DNA from: Bacteroidota bacterium
GTDB taxonomy: Bacteria; Bacteroidota; Ignavibacteria; Kapaibacteriales; UBA2268
NCBI GenBank assembly: GCA_004322215.1
Contig: SCSM01000011.1
Location: 372,001-436,000, forward strand
Direction: 5' to 3'
Length of the DNA stretch: 64,000 nucleotides
A model generated the notes under the pieces. That model made no database searches. It was not told where the DNA came from and was given only the letters and a program-made list of their open reading frames with translations. Positions 43,192-52,908 of this stretch are shown here, piece by piece; the first letter of the stretch is position 1, and each line of letters begins with the position of its first letter. Made by a program: the position numbers and the translations under genes.

Positions 43192-44415
43192 ATGAATGAT
43201 TTTGATGTAAATAAAATAAGGCAGGACTTTCCGATACTCAGCAGGTTGGTAAATGGCAAACCTCTCGTATATTTCGATAATGCGGCAACTACTCAGAAAC
43301 CAAAAGCTGTTATTGACAAATTGAATGATTATTATTCTAACATCAACAGTAATGTGCATCGCGGTGTACATTATTTGAGTGAAACAGCTTCCAAAGAATA
43401 TGAAGACACAAGGAAACTTGTTCAGAGTTTTATTAATGCCGGAAGTTCTAATGAAATCATCTATACAAGGGGTACAACGGAATCAATCAATCTTGTTGCC
43501 GCAACTTATGGCAGGGCTAATATCAAAGAGGGAGATGAAGTATTAATCACTCACATGGAGCATCATTCTAATATTGTACCGTGGCAATTGCTCTGCGAAG
43601 AAAAGGGTGCCAAGCTCAAAGTAGTACCAATAAATGATGACGGCGAATTAATGTTGAGTGAATTTGATAAGTTGATTAATGAAAAAACTAAATTTGTTTC
43701 TGTCGTTCACATTTCAAATTCTCTTGGAACAGTTAATCCAATTAAAAAAATAATCGGGAAAGCGCATAAAATTAATATACCTGTTCTTGTTGATGCAGCA
43801 CAATCAATACAGCATACAAATGTAAATGTTCAGGAATTGGATTGCGATTTTCTTGCATTCTCCGGGCATAAAATGTATGGTCCAACCGGAATTGGAATTT
43901 TGTATGGTAAAAAAGAACTGCTCGAAAAGATGCCACCATACCAGGGAGGCGGAGATATGATTCTATCAGTTTCGTTCGAGAAAACCTTATTTAATACCAT
44001 ACCATATAAATTCGAAGCTGGTACTCCTCATATAGCAGGTGTGATTGGTTTGTCGGAAGCAATCAAATATATCCGGAATGTTGGTATTGACAACATATCA
44101 AAATATGAAGCAGATGTATTGAAATATGCAACAGAAGCCATCTCAGAAATTAAAGAAGTGAAAATTATTGGAACTGCAAAGGAAAAATCAAGCATTTTGT
44201 CTTTTGTGATTGATGGGATTCATCCTCACGACATCGGTACATTTCTCGACCGCGACGGAGTTGCAATAAGAACCGGGCATCATTGCACCGAGCCGATTAT
44301 GAGGAGATTCAATGTTCCTGCTACATCCAGAGCATCATTTGCTTTTTACAATTTAAAAGAAGAAGTGGATGTTTTCGTTAAATCATTGAGAAATGTTATT
44401 AAATTATTCAGTTGA
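43192..44415 (+). CDS. sufS: Cysteine desulfurase SufS
   Basis: 407 residues. PLP enzyme taking sulfur from cysteine to the SufU acceptor. The Schiff-base lysine is Lys227 (FSGHKMYGPTG); the persulfide Cys is Cys365 (RTGHHCTEPIM) on the short group-II active-site loop. Other markers are FDNAATTQKP, HMEHHSNIVPW and DAAQSIQH. It is followed by sufU, whose preferred ATG lies 12 bases past this stop. An ACGCAGAGAAGCAGAG element (43155-43170) lies in the spacer before it. Confidence 0.97.
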   Translation: MNDFDVNKIRQDFPILSRLVNGKPLVYFDNAATTQKPKAVIDKLNDYYSNINSNVHRGVHYLSETASKEYEDTRKLVQSFINAGSSNEIIYTRGTTESINLVAATYGRANIKEGDEVLITHMEHHSNIVPWQLLCEEKGAKLKVVPINDDGELMLSEFDKLINEKTKFVSVVHISNSLGTVNPIKKIIGKAHKINIPVLVDAAQSIQHTNVNVQELDCDFLAFSGHKMYGPTGIGILYGKKELLEKMPPYQGGGDMILSVSFEKTLFNTIPYKFEAGTPHIAGVIGLSEAIKYIRNVGIDNISKYEADVLKYATEAISEIKEVKIIGTAKEKSSILSFVIDGIHPHDIGTFLDRDGVAIRTGHHCTEPIMRRFNVPATSRASFAFYNLKEEVDVFVKSLRNVIKLFS

Positions 44416-44426
44416 GTTGTATTAGT

Positions 44427-44885
44427 ATGGATGCGGAATTAAACGATTTGTATCAGCAGGTGATTCTTGACCACAACAAAAGCCCCCGGAATTTCGGCGA
44501 GCTTGAGCATCCGAGTCATACAGCGAAAGGACATAATCCTCTTTGCGGAGACCAGCTCGATTTGTACTTATTGATTATCGGTGATACAATAAGTGATATA
44601 AAGTTCAAAGGTTCAGGTTGTGCAATTTCAAAATCATCCGCCTCGATAATGACTACACTACTAAAGGGAAAAAAGATTAATGAAGCAAAAGAATTATTTA
44701 CCAAATTTCATGATGTGGTAACAGCAGATATTGATAAAAAAATTGATGAAGAATCTCTCGGCAAGCTTGCAGTATTCAGTGGCGTGAGGGAATTTCCAGC
44801 AAGAGTTAAATGTGCGAGCTTAGCTTGGCATACATTACTCAATGCATTGGAGAATAATACAGAAGAGGTAGTGGTAACCGAGTAA
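44427..44885 (+). CDS. sufU: Fe-S assembly sulfur acceptor / scaffold SufU
   Basis: 152 residues from the ATG at 44427 (a TTG at 44412 would overlap sufS by 4 bases). Zn-dependent sulfurtransferase partner of SufS. Ligands as expected: Cys40 and Asp42 (PLCGDQLD), Cys65 (GSGCAISKSSASIM) and Cys129 (VKCASLAWHTL). The insertion between the second and third ligands marks SufU rather than IscU. With sufS this makes a Gram-positive-type SufSU pair in a Gram-negative, as is known in this group. Confidence 0.94.
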   Translation: MDAELNDLYQQVILDHNKSPRNFGELEHPSHTAKGHNPLCGDQLDLYLLIIGDTISDIKFKGSGCAISKSSASIMTTLLKGKKINEAKELFTKFHDVVTADIDKKIDEESLGKLAVFSGVREFPARVKCASLAWHTLLNALENNTEEVVVTE

Positions 44886-44886
44886 T

Positions 44887-44921
44887 GAATAACGAATAGT
44901 GAATAGTGAATAATGAAAAAT
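44887..44921. repeat. 7-bp-period repeat (GAATAGT) between sufU and sufT
   Basis: GAATAAC, GAATAGT, GAATAGT, GAATAAT, GAAAAAT in exact register, starting two bases after the stop. Nearly the same units follow the A-type carrier gene at 52909. Confidence 0.85.
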
Positions 44922-44928
44922 TGAGGAA

Positions 44929-45252
44929 ATGGAACAAGACATAAATATTGAAGAGCTAAAATCAAGAGTCATCGAACAAATAAAAAAAGTGTATGACCCT
45001 GAAATTCCTGTGAATATATGGGAACTTGGATTGATATATGATATACAAATTACGGCTGAAGGTGAAGCGGTAATACTGATGACACTGACTGCACCAAACT
45101 GTCCTGAAGCCATGAGTATTCCGATGGATGTGGAGCTTAAGGTAAGGGAAATCGAAGGGATTAAGGATGCCCGGGCAATCATAACTTATGACCCTCCCTG
45201 GGATAGAAATATGATGAGCGAAGCGGCAATGTTGGAATTAGGGTTTTTGTGA
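44929..45252 (+). CDS. sufT: SUF-associated MIP18/DUF59 family protein (SufT-like)
   Basis: 107 residues. DUF59 domain: VYDPEIPVNIWELGLIYDIQ (about 22-41), a LTAPNCPEAM motif with the conserved Cys, and the C-terminal AIITYDPPWDRNMMSEAAML. Stand-alone SufT-like proteins help mature Fe-S proteins; the Cys is needed in homologues. It is the last gene of the compact suf cluster. The kelch protein gene starts 48 bases later on the same strand. Confidence 0.9.
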   Translation: MEQDINIEELKSRVIEQIKKVYDPEIPVNIWELGLIYDIQITAEGEAVILMTLTAPNCPEAMSIPMDVELKVREIEGIKDARAIITYDPPWDRNMMSEAAMLELGFL

Positions 45253-45300
45253 GAAAATAATTAAATTGACATAAAAACTAATTATACAATTAGAAATTAA

Positions 45301-47961
45301 ATGAAAAAATATTTTTTCATAACCCTTTTTTTAATGAACATTTATTATCCGTCAGAACTTTATTCAGCTCTAACATGGAAAATATTTGGTAATCTAAATG
45401 AACCACGTCAATATTTTGGTGCAATCCCAATTAATAATACTGAAATATTAATAATTGGGGGCTATGACAACACTAGCGGAAGTGGCAAATCATTATCAAC
45501 CTGTGAAATTATAAATCTAGACAGTGGGTATACTACTTACACTCAGAGTATGAATGAAACTAGATTTTGCTTTGTAACACTAATTACAAAAGATTCAAAT
45601 ATTATTGTTTTGAGTGGTACCAAAAATCCAAGTGGAAGTGTATTAACATCATCTTGTGAATTATTTAATACAAAAACAAGAAAATGGTCAATTATTGGAT
45701 ATTTAATTGAACCAAGATTTCAATTCAGTGCTGATTTTATTAATGATCATGAAATAATTATTGTTGGAGGCAGACAGGAAGGTAATGATATCTTAGATGA
45801 AGTTGAAATTTTTGATATTTCGACAGGAATTAGCAGACAAGTAAATAATTTTATTTACAGATCAGGTGATAATGTTAGCGGTTATACCAGTAACAATAAA
45901 TTTATTGTATTTGGTGGTAGGGATGGCGGACCTAATAGTTACCGATCAGAGGTTATATATACTTATAATATTGCAAATGATGCGTGGGATATATTCGACG
46001 TATTTAACAACCAGACATTATTCCCTTCAGCTTTAAAATTATCAGATCAAAGATTAGTAATTTCAGGAGGCAGTTTTTCTGAAAGTCCAAATAATAATTC
46101 TCGAGATATTTATATTGAAAATAACGGAGGGATTTCATTAGCCGGTATTATGTTTTATCCTCGTCACTGGCACAATATGGCTCAATGGAATTCTGACTCT
46201 GTTTTAATAATAGGTGGCTTTGACAGTAACGTAAATAATATATTTGAATGTGAATGGTTTAATACTCAAACTCGAATTACTTCAAGGGGACCCATTCTCA
46301 ATTATGGCAGAAGTATGTTTAAAGTTGTTTCTCTGCCTTCGAAACAAAATATAAATTTTAGACGAATACTTGCTATAGGAGGTAAAGACAGTAATTCAAG
46401 AAGTATAGAATCAATTGAAATATTAGAACCTGAAATATCATCATATCCACCGATAATCACTCAATCTTCATCTGATTGTGATAATTTCTATTTCACAGTT
46501 TCTGATTCTAATTTGATTAATAAAGTAGAATTGACAGGATTCAAAAATAATAATGTTAAGGTTTCTACAATCGAGTCACTTCCAGCAAGTGTTGTCCATG
46601 TTGTTGTGTCATTAATAGATAAAAAACAAAATGGCTATTTCACTGTTACCTGCACAAGTTCCAAAACAGGATTATCTGTTGAATTAAGTGATACAATCTT
46701 TAGTAAAATCTATTTTTTAAAACTAATTTCACCAATAAAAAACGGAACAATAGACATCGGCGATACTATAAACGACAGTGTAAAATGTGTTGATGTCGAA
46801 TTAAAAAATGATGGATATCAGGATATAATAATAGATTCTGCCCGCTTAGTTAAAAATTATGAATTTTATATTCCTTCCGGTCAATTACCAATTACTATAC
46901 CAAAAGGACAGCGAGGAACATTGAGAATCTGCTTTGAATCATCAGTAATAGGCACTTTCAATGACTCTTTAATACTAAAGGACGATTGTGATAGTTTGAT
47001 ATTCCCGGTTGTAGGAAGGTGTATTGTAAATAAACCTCCATATTCATCTGATGGAAGACTGGATTGTGAAAATTTCTACTTTACCGTAACTGATCCAAAT
47101 TTTATTGACCGAATAGAATTGACTGGATTTAATCAAAATGTAACGATTACTATTATTGAAACACTCCCGGATAGTGTAGTTCATGTTGTAGTGTCTCTTA
47201 TTGACCGAAAGAAGACAGGTTTTTTCGAAGTTACCTGTTACTCTAATAAAACAGGCTTATCCGATAGAATTATGGGGAAAATAGATGGCAAATCTTCTGT
47301 ATTGAAAGTTCTTACTCCACTCGACAGCGGAGTTATCATTGTCGGAATAACAGATTCGGGTGTATTGAAATGTATCAAGGTGTTAATCCACAATACCGAC
47401 TCCGAGGAGTTTGTCCTGGATTATGCCCGATTAGATACGAACATCGAATTTTCGATTCCGCAAGCTCAGTTGCCATTGACCATTCCGCCGGGAGACACTG
47501 CAGAACTTGTAATATGTTATTTGCCTTCTTCATTGGAAGAACAATCCGACACACTTACATTAGGGGATTTATGCGATACATTGAGAATTCCGGTAATTGC
47601 ACAAGGTGATACGGCGTTTTATAGTGGAAAAGGAAGATGTGGAACTTTACTTAACGGAAAGACATTGACTCCGGGTTCGATGATAAAAGTTGGTTATCCG
47701 GTACCTAATCCTGGGAGTAACGAAGTTTCGATTATAGTTTCGGGTTCAAATGGATTACCAGGAAGATGTTATTTAATTGACTTAAGGGGTGAATTAATAC
47801 AAGAAGCAGAAAAAGTAAATTCGGTTAGTGGAACAGATGAAGATGAGAAAAAATCAATTGAATATAATATAAATTTGAATAATGTATCAACCGGTGTTTA
47901 TTTTATAATAGTAGAAACTATTGAAGGAAAAAGAATTTTTCCTTATTTTGTGATGAAATAA
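45301..47961 (+). CDS. Secreted kelch-repeat protein with two 196-aa modules and T9SS-like C-terminal domain
   Basis: 886 residues. Signal peptide to about 23. Residues about 24-375 form kelch-type beta-propeller blades (repeated IIGGYDN, IVGGRQEG, FGGRDGG, IGGFDSN motifs). Two tandem modules of 196 residues start at about residues 391 and 588. Each has an Ig-like part (DCDNFYFTVSDSN, KVELTGFKNNNVK, VVHVVVSLIDKK, KTGLS) and an ASPM/HYDIN-like part (VELKNDG..., IRICFE, DDCDSLIFPVVG). The last about 90 residues match a type A T9SS sorting domain (YPVPNPGSNE, CYLIDLRGEL, LNNVSTGVYFIIV). Probably exported to the cell surface by T9SS. The kelch part is more AT-rich than the second module. Ligand unknown. 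Paralogue at 48849. Confidence 0.85.
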   Translation: MKKYFFITLFLMNIYYPSELYSALTWKIFGNLNEPRQYFGAIPINNTEILIIGGYDNTSGSGKSLSTCEIINLDSGYTTYTQSMNETRFCFVTLITKDSNIIVLSGTKNPSGSVLTSSCELFNTKTRKWSIIGYLIEPRFQFSADFINDHEIIIVGGRQEGNDILDEVEIFDISTGISRQVNNFIYRSGDNVSGYTSNNKFIVFGGRDGGPNSYRSEVIYTYNIANDAWDIFDVFNNQTLFPSALKLSDQRLVISGGSFSESPNNNSRDIYIENNGGISLAGIMFYPRHWHNMAQWNSDSVLIIGGFDSNVNNIFECEWFNTQTRITSRGPILNYGRSMFKVVSLPSKQNINFRRILAIGGKDSNSRSIESIEILEPEISSYPPIITQSSSDCDNFYFTVSDSNLINKVELTGFKNNNVKVSTIESLPASVVHVVVSLIDKKQNGYFTVTCTSSKTGLSVELSDTIFSKIYFLKLISPIKNGTIDIGDTINDSVKCVDVELKNDGYQDIIIDSARLVKNYEFYIPSGQLPITIPKGQRGTLRICFESSVIGTFNDSLILKDDCDSLIFPVVGRCIVNKPPYSSDGRLDCENFYFTVTDPNFIDRIELTGFNQNVTITIIETLPDSVVHVVVSLIDRKKTGFFEVTCYSNKTGLSDRIMGKIDGKSSVLKVLTPLDSGVIIVGITDSGVLKCIKVLIHNTDSEEFVLDYARLDTNIEFSIPQAQLPLTIPPGDTAELVICYLPSSLEEQSDTLTLGDLCDTLRIPVIAQGDTAFYSGKGRCGTLLNGKTLTPGSMIKVGYPVPNPGSNEVSIIVSGSNGLPGRCYLIDLRGELIQEAEKVNSVSGTDEDEKKSIEYNINLNNVSTGVYFIIVETIEGKRIFPYFVMK

Positions 47962-48771
47962 TCAAGGATTCTTCATTGCTATTAATGTTCGGATATCTGA
48001 ACATTTATCTTTAAAATTATTGTAAATTTCTAATGGATAATGTTTATAATAACACAAAGTATCTTTGACAGATAAAATTGTAAAATTCAATTCACTGAGC
48101 AATTTTTCTATTTTATTCCATTCAATATGGTCATCATTCCAAACATGTATATCACCTTCTGCCTGCCATCTTGGATTTTTAATTTTCTTCAATTTTCTGA
48201 CATACCAAAAAGGATTAAAAAGATTAAGTAAAATTATGGGATTGAATGATGGTGTAACTTTTTCTTTATATTCCAAATATTCAGGTTTCGGGTTCCATAC
48301 TTCAGGGCTCGCTTCATGGTCAATATATAAAATACCCCCTTTCTTAATGGCTCTGCATATATCTTTTAATGCCAAAAGATAATCAGGAATATGATGAAGA
48401 ACCGAAAATGTTGCAACCATATCAAAAGACTCACTTTCAACATTATTTAAATCAATACCATTCAGTAATAATGTTGATAAATTTTCATTTCTGAATGTAT
48501 CTTTTACAAGTTTTAGGAAAGACTCAGATATATCAGCAGAAACAACCTTTTGATGAAAAGATAATAGATGATTTGTTAGATTCCCTGCACCACAGCCATA
48601 ATCAAGAAATATTTTGATATCAGATTCGGTATTAATTAAATTCACTGCATCTGATAAGGAATCAAACAATCTTTGTTGTTCAATATCGTTGTAGATTTCA
48701 GGGTGTCTTTTTGTATATTTTTTGGCAATTTTGTTATGAATTGCTATATTATATTGTATCTGTTCATTCAT
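47962..48771 (-). CDS. Class I SAM-dependent methyltransferase
   Basis: 269 residues. The Rossmann-type methyltransferase core shows motif I FLDYGCGAGNLTNHLLSF (about residues 56-73), then VVSADISESFLK, and FDMVATFSVLHHIPDYLLAL (about 115-134), with KKGGILYIDHEA as the post-motif strand. It fits the methyltransferase 11/25-like group acting on small molecules, lipids or quinones; substrate unknown. The gene lies on the opposite strand between the two kelch paralogues, and its stop directly abuts the stop of the first with no spacer. A glycan or lipid modification role linked to surface proteins is only a guess. Confidence 0.88.
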   Translation of the reverse strand: MNEQIQYNIAIHNKIAKKYTKRHPEIYNDIEQQRLFDSLSDAVNLINTESDIKIFLDYGCGAGNLTNHLLSFHQKVVSADISESFLKLVKDTFRNENLSTLLLNGIDLNNVESESFDMVATFSVLHHIPDYLLALKDICRAIKKGGILYIDHEASPEVWNPKPEYLEYKEKVTPSFNPIILLNLFNPFWYVRKLKKIKNPRWQAEGDIHVWNDDHIEWNKIEKLLSELNFTILSVKDTLCYYKHYPLEIYNNFKDKCSDIRTLIAMKNP

Positions 48772-48848
48772 AAAAAATAATATTGGAATTTTTAGAAATT
48801 TTAAAATAAAGAAAAAAAATGTGAATTGAAATTTTCCATCATTTTAAA

Positions 48849-51800
48849 ATGAAAAATAAATATTTATTTTTACTGGTTATCATTATCATTTCTAATGTTA
48901 ATATCCTTAGCTCAGAGGTTAAATGGAGAATTTTTGGTAACCTGAATCAGCCAAGAACATTTATAAATGCTGTAGCAATTAGTGATACTGAAATAATAGT
49001 AATCGGTGGTTATAATAGTTTCACTAATGATAAAAATTTATCTTCATGTGAAATTATTGATGTAAAAAATGATACTATTAAAAATGGTCCTTCAATGAAT
49101 TTTCCAAGAAGTTATTATGCTACTATTGTAACGAAAGATACCAATATAATTGTCGTCAGTGGTTGCAGGGTTGGTATAGATCAACTTACTCCTTCAGTAG
49201 AAATGTTTGACAGAAAAACAAGAAGATGGAGATACTTGGGAAATTTAAAAGTAGCAAGATGGCAGCATAATGCCGAATTAATAAATGACAATGAAATAAT
49301 TGTCATTGGTGGCAGGTTAGGTGACCAATCTGTAATCAACAGTGTAGAAATTTTCAATTTAAATAACGGCATAAGCAGAATAATAAGTCCATACCCATTT
49401 CCAACAAGCGATGGAGTAAGCGGATTTACATCGGAAGGAAAATTAGTTGCATTTGGTGGCAGAGCGGGAGGACCCGGAAGTTATCGTGAAAAGAATATTT
49501 ATATTTTTGACACAGTTTTTAAAGATTGGACACAAAGTGGTATGCTTAACACGTCTATAAACAAACCTTCTTTATTAAAATTATCTGATTTAAGATTGTT
49601 TTGTGCTGGTGGCAGTACTGCAGAATTACCAGATGCTTTCTCTGATGAAATTTATATTGAGAACAACGGATTATTTTCATTTAGAGGCAATATGATTTAT
49701 AATAGAATCCGATTTGGAATTACACAATATAACAGTGATTCTGTTATTATAGTAGGCGGTTATTTAGGAAATAGAAATTATACAGGTAAATGTGAATGGT
49801 ATAATATAAAAACCTATGAAATTTCATCTGCACCTGACCTGAATTTTGCAAGATTTAATCATGCAACAATAACATTACCGGATCCAAATAATAAACTTAG
49901 TAATGTTGTCTTGGTAATTGGTGGTAATATAAATAATGATGTAAGCTTAAATTCGGTTGAGATTTTAAGAGATACAATAATATATAAACCGCCGCCGCCG
50001 CCTTTAATATCTGAATCATCAGCCGATTGCGATAATTTCTATTTTACGGTTGCGGATTCGAATTTGATAGACAGGGTGGAATTAACGGGATTCGATAACC
50101 AGAATGTCAGGATTTCGACGATTGAATCCTTGCCTGCGAGTGTTGTGCATGTTGTTGTTTCGCTGATTGACCATAAAAAGAACGGTTATTTCGAAGTTAC
50201 ATGCTTTTCAAATAAAACAGGATTGTCGGCAAGTATAAAAGATACGATTTTGAGCAGGATGTACTATTTGAATGTGATTTCACCCGTAAAAAACGGCAAT
50301 ATAGACCTGGGAGATACAGTCGTAAATAATATGAAGTGCGTTGATGTTCTGATTGAAAATAATGGATTCCAGGATGTAATGATTGATTCGGCTAATCTTG
50401 TAACAAATTCGGAATTTTTCGTACCCACAGGACAATTGCCATTAAATATACCTTATGGACAACAAAGAATCATAAGGATTTGCTTTCAAGCGGGCAAACC
50501 GGGTAATTATGCAGATACATTGTATCTGAGAGATAATTGTGACAGTTTAAGCTTTCCTGTAATAGGAAGAGGATTTGTTGAAAATGCACCTTTAATAAGC
50601 GATTCGAGCCGCGACTGTTATAATTATTATTTTACGGTTGTTGATTCTAATTTTATTGACAGCGTTAAATTGGAAGGTCCATCTAATAAAAATGTAAGAT
50701 TATCTGTTGCTGAAACCTTACCTTCTCAGATTGCGCATATTACAATATCTTTAATTGATAAAAGACTGGCTGGTATTTTCAACATAAGTTGTATTAGCAA
50801 TAATACAGGATTGTCAAAAACGATAAGTGGTATGATAGAGGGAGATATGTCAGGCATATATGCCCATTTTCCGTTCCCGGACACATATATTTTTATTTTT
50901 GATACAATTGTGAATGCATCAAAATGTGAGAATTTGATTATAGAAAATAAAGGGACAGAAACAATTAGTATCGATTCTGCATTCTTTCATTTCGATAAGA
51001 AATTCTCAATTCCGGCTATTCAATTGCCAATTGTAATACCACCGGGAGAGGAAGCCCAGCTTATGATATGTTTTATGTCCGATACAAGCGGATTTTATTC
51101 AGATACCTTATACCTAACAGATTTTTGTGATACATTGGCTTATACGGTAGTTGGCAAAGCATACGGGAATATTCCGACACAGGTCGCGGATTCATCATTT
51201 GATTGTGAAAATTATTATATTACCGTAGTAGATAGTAATTATATAAACAGGATAGAATTATCAGGGAACGAGAATATTAATGTCAAAATAAATATCCAGG
51301 AAAATTTACCTGCACGAGTTGTACATATTACCATATCATTAATAAATCCGGACAGGGATGGATATTTTACAATCACGTTTTACTGTATTGCCTCAAACAA
51401 ATCGGTTGACAGGAAAGGAACGATATACAGCCATCCTGAATACCTTCTTGTATTAGACCCGCTTGATTCAGGGGCGATAAATTTAGATAATACTGAATTC
51501 GGTGAATTGAATTGCGTTAAGGTGTTGCTTCAGAATACCGCTCCAAAGGAGTTAGTATTGGATTATGTACAATTGTCAAGAAACATTGAATTTTCAATTC
51601 CCCAGTACCAGTTGCCAATCATCATTCCTACAGGAGAAAGAAGAGTACTCAAACTCTGTTACCAGCCGTCAATATTGGGTGAACAATGGGATACTCTGTC
51701 ACTGAATGATATATGCGACACACTTGTAATTCCTGTAAAAGCAGTTGGTGATACAGTACATTACACAGCTAAAAGCAGATGTAATATTCCAATTCTTGGA

Positions 51801-52118
51801 AATACACGAGAATTATGGAATAATGTTTATATAAGAAATCCATATCCAAATCCGGGAAATACAGTTGCAACGGTTGAGGTCATAAGTGATAATTCAAATG
51901 AATCGAATTTATCAATATCCGGTACATTCTTGAGTAATATAGGGAATAGTATATCTATACCCATTAATATAACTGAAACAAATATTGTCATGGGTGGAGA
52001 AATTTATAAGAGCAGTAAATTTGAATTTAATATGGACGGGTTAGCTTCAGGAGCATATTTTATACAGATTATGGCTGGTGAAAATAAGAAAATTCTGCCA
52101 TATTTCATATTACGCTAA
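48849..52118 (+). CDS. Secreted kelch-repeat protein with three 196-aa modules and T9SS-like C-terminal domain
   Basis: 1089 residues. Paralogue of the protein at 45301, with the same order: signal peptide (to about 22), kelch propeller (VIGGYNS, VIGGRLG, FGGRAGG, VGGYLGN), then 196-residue modules and a T9SS type A-like ending (PYPNPGNTVATVEV, LASGAYFIQIMAGE). Modules start at about residues 392, 588 and 784, so it has one more than its partner. That unit accounts for almost all of the 203-residue length difference. The first module is about as close to the partner's first module as to its own later ones, but is written with more GC-rich codons. Modules 2 and 3 diverge more (DCYNYYFTVVDSN; DCENYYITVVDSN). 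Probable surface adhesin or binding protein. Confidence 0.85.
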   Translation: MKNKYLFLLVIIIISNVNILSSEVKWRIFGNLNQPRTFINAVAISDTEIIVIGGYNSFTNDKNLSSCEIIDVKNDTIKNGPSMNFPRSYYATIVTKDTNIIVVSGCRVGIDQLTPSVEMFDRKTRRWRYLGNLKVARWQHNAELINDNEIIVIGGRLGDQSVINSVEIFNLNNGISRIISPYPFPTSDGVSGFTSEGKLVAFGGRAGGPGSYREKNIYIFDTVFKDWTQSGMLNTSINKPSLLKLSDLRLFCAGGSTAELPDAFSDEIYIENNGLFSFRGNMIYNRIRFGITQYNSDSVIIVGGYLGNRNYTGKCEWYNIKTYEISSAPDLNFARFNHATITLPDPNNKLSNVVLVIGGNINNDVSLNSVEILRDTIIYKPPPPPLISESSADCDNFYFTVADSNLIDRVELTGFDNQNVRISTIESLPASVVHVVVSLIDHKKNGYFEVTCFSNKTGLSASIKDTILSRMYYLNVISPVKNGNIDLGDTVVNNMKCVDVLIENNGFQDVMIDSANLVTNSEFFVPTGQLPLNIPYGQQRIIRICFQAGKPGNYADTLYLRDNCDSLSFPVIGRGFVENAPLISDSSRDCYNYYFTVVDSNFIDSVKLEGPSNKNVRLSVAETLPSQIAHITISLIDKRLAGIFNISCISNNTGLSKTISGMIEGDMSGIYAHFPFPDTYIFIFDTIVNASKCENLIIENKGTETISIDSAFFHFDKKFSIPAIQLPIVIPPGEEAQLMICFMSDTSGFYSDTLYLTDFCDTLAYTVVGKAYGNIPTQVADSSFDCENYYITVVDSNYINRIELSGNENINVKINIQENLPARVVHITISLINPDRDGYFTITFYCIASNKSVDRKGTIYSHPEYLLVLDPLDSGAINLDNTEFGELNCVKVLLQNTAPKELVLDYVQLSRNIEFSIPQYQLPIIIPTGERRVLKLCYQPSILGEQWDTLSLNDICDTLVIPVKAVGDTVHYTAKSRCNIPILGNTRELWNNVYIRNPYPNPGNTVATVEVISDNSNESNLSISGTFLSNIGNSISIPINITETNIVMGGEIYKSSKFEFNMDGLASGAYFIQIMAGENKKILPYFILR

Positions 52119-52180
52119 AAACATACAATTATTCCAATGTAAATCAGTCATATAGAAATCAAAATAAAAGACGATAATTA

Positions 52181-52477
52181 ATGTCGGATTTAGAATTTCA
52201 GAAAAGAACAGTAAAAATAAAATTATACGCAGAGGAGCACAGCTTCGATGTTGAACCAGATGAAACGATATTGCAAGCGGCTATGAACGAAGGGCTTGAC
52301 CCTCCTTTTAGCTGTCAGATTGGCATTTGTACCACCTGCAGAGCTATGCTGAAAAGCGGTAGAGTTCAAATGGATGAAAGAGACGGACTTACAGATGAAG
52401 AGATAGAAGAGGGATTTGTGCTTACTTGCCAATCCCACCCGATGACAGATGATGTTTATGTAGATTATGATGTTTGA
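52181..52477 (+). CDS. [2Fe-2S] ferredoxin
   Basis: 98 residues. Plant-type ferredoxin with ligands in FSCQIGICTTCRAML (Cys45, Cys50, Cys53) and Cys near 84 (LTCQSHP). The 22-residue N-terminal part and acidic C-terminus (DDVYVDYDV) resemble the PaaE-like/free ferredoxins of Bacteroidota. Electron carrier, partner unknown; its position before an A-type Fe-S carrier suggests a link to the suf cluster. The A-type gene starts 19 bases after the stop. Confidence 0.92.
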   Translation: MSDLEFQKRTVKIKLYAEEHSFDVEPDETILQAAMNEGLDPPFSCQIGICTTCRAMLKSGRVQMDERDGLTDEEIEEGFVLTCQSHPMTDDVYVDYDV

Positions 52478-52496
52478 ATTTTAATAAGGATTAGAG

Positions 52497-52901
52497 ATGA
52501 CAGAATTAATGACAGATACGTTGACCGAAACTGGGGTTGGGTTTGAAAGAATTGCAACCGGAGTAATCGGAGCAGACACAGAAGAAGATATATTGATTTC
52601 GCAATCAGCAATAAACGAGATACATAATATTCTTGAAAACAGTAATGTTCCGGACGGGTATTTCCTGAGAATAGGAACAAGAGGCGGTGGATGTTCGGGA
52701 ATGAGTTATGTACTCGGATTCGATGCAAGAATCGGAGAAGAGGACAGGGTATTTACTTCAAGTAATCTCAGAGTAGCAATAGATGCAAAGAGCTTGTTTT
52801 ATATGATGGGTGTAAAAATTGATTTTGTTGACGATGTTCAAGGCAAAGGATTCACGTTCTCATCACCAAATGACAGTTTGACTTGCGGATGTCACGGGTG
52901 A
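52497..52901 (+). CDS. A-type Fe-S carrier protein (IscA/SufA/ErpA family)
   Basis: 134 residues. Delivers Fe-S clusters to target enzymes. The HesB/IscA core starts at about residue 33 (ISQSAINEIHNILENSNVPD) with the conserved RIGTRGGGCSGMSYVLGFD (first Cys) and ends LTCGCHG (the other two Cys). An N-terminal extension of about 30 residues (MTELMTDTLTETGVGFERIA) is unusual; the ATG at position 5 is an alternative start. It lies between ferredoxin and sodB, downstream of the suf genes. Confidence 0.92.
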   Translation: MTELMTDTLTETGVGFERIATGVIGADTEEDILISQSAINEIHNILENSNVPDGYFLRIGTRGGGCSGMSYVLGFDARIGEEDRVFTSSNLRVAIDAKSLFYMMGVKIDFVDDVQGKGFTFSSPNDSLTCGCHG

Positions 52902-52908
52902 AATTAGT

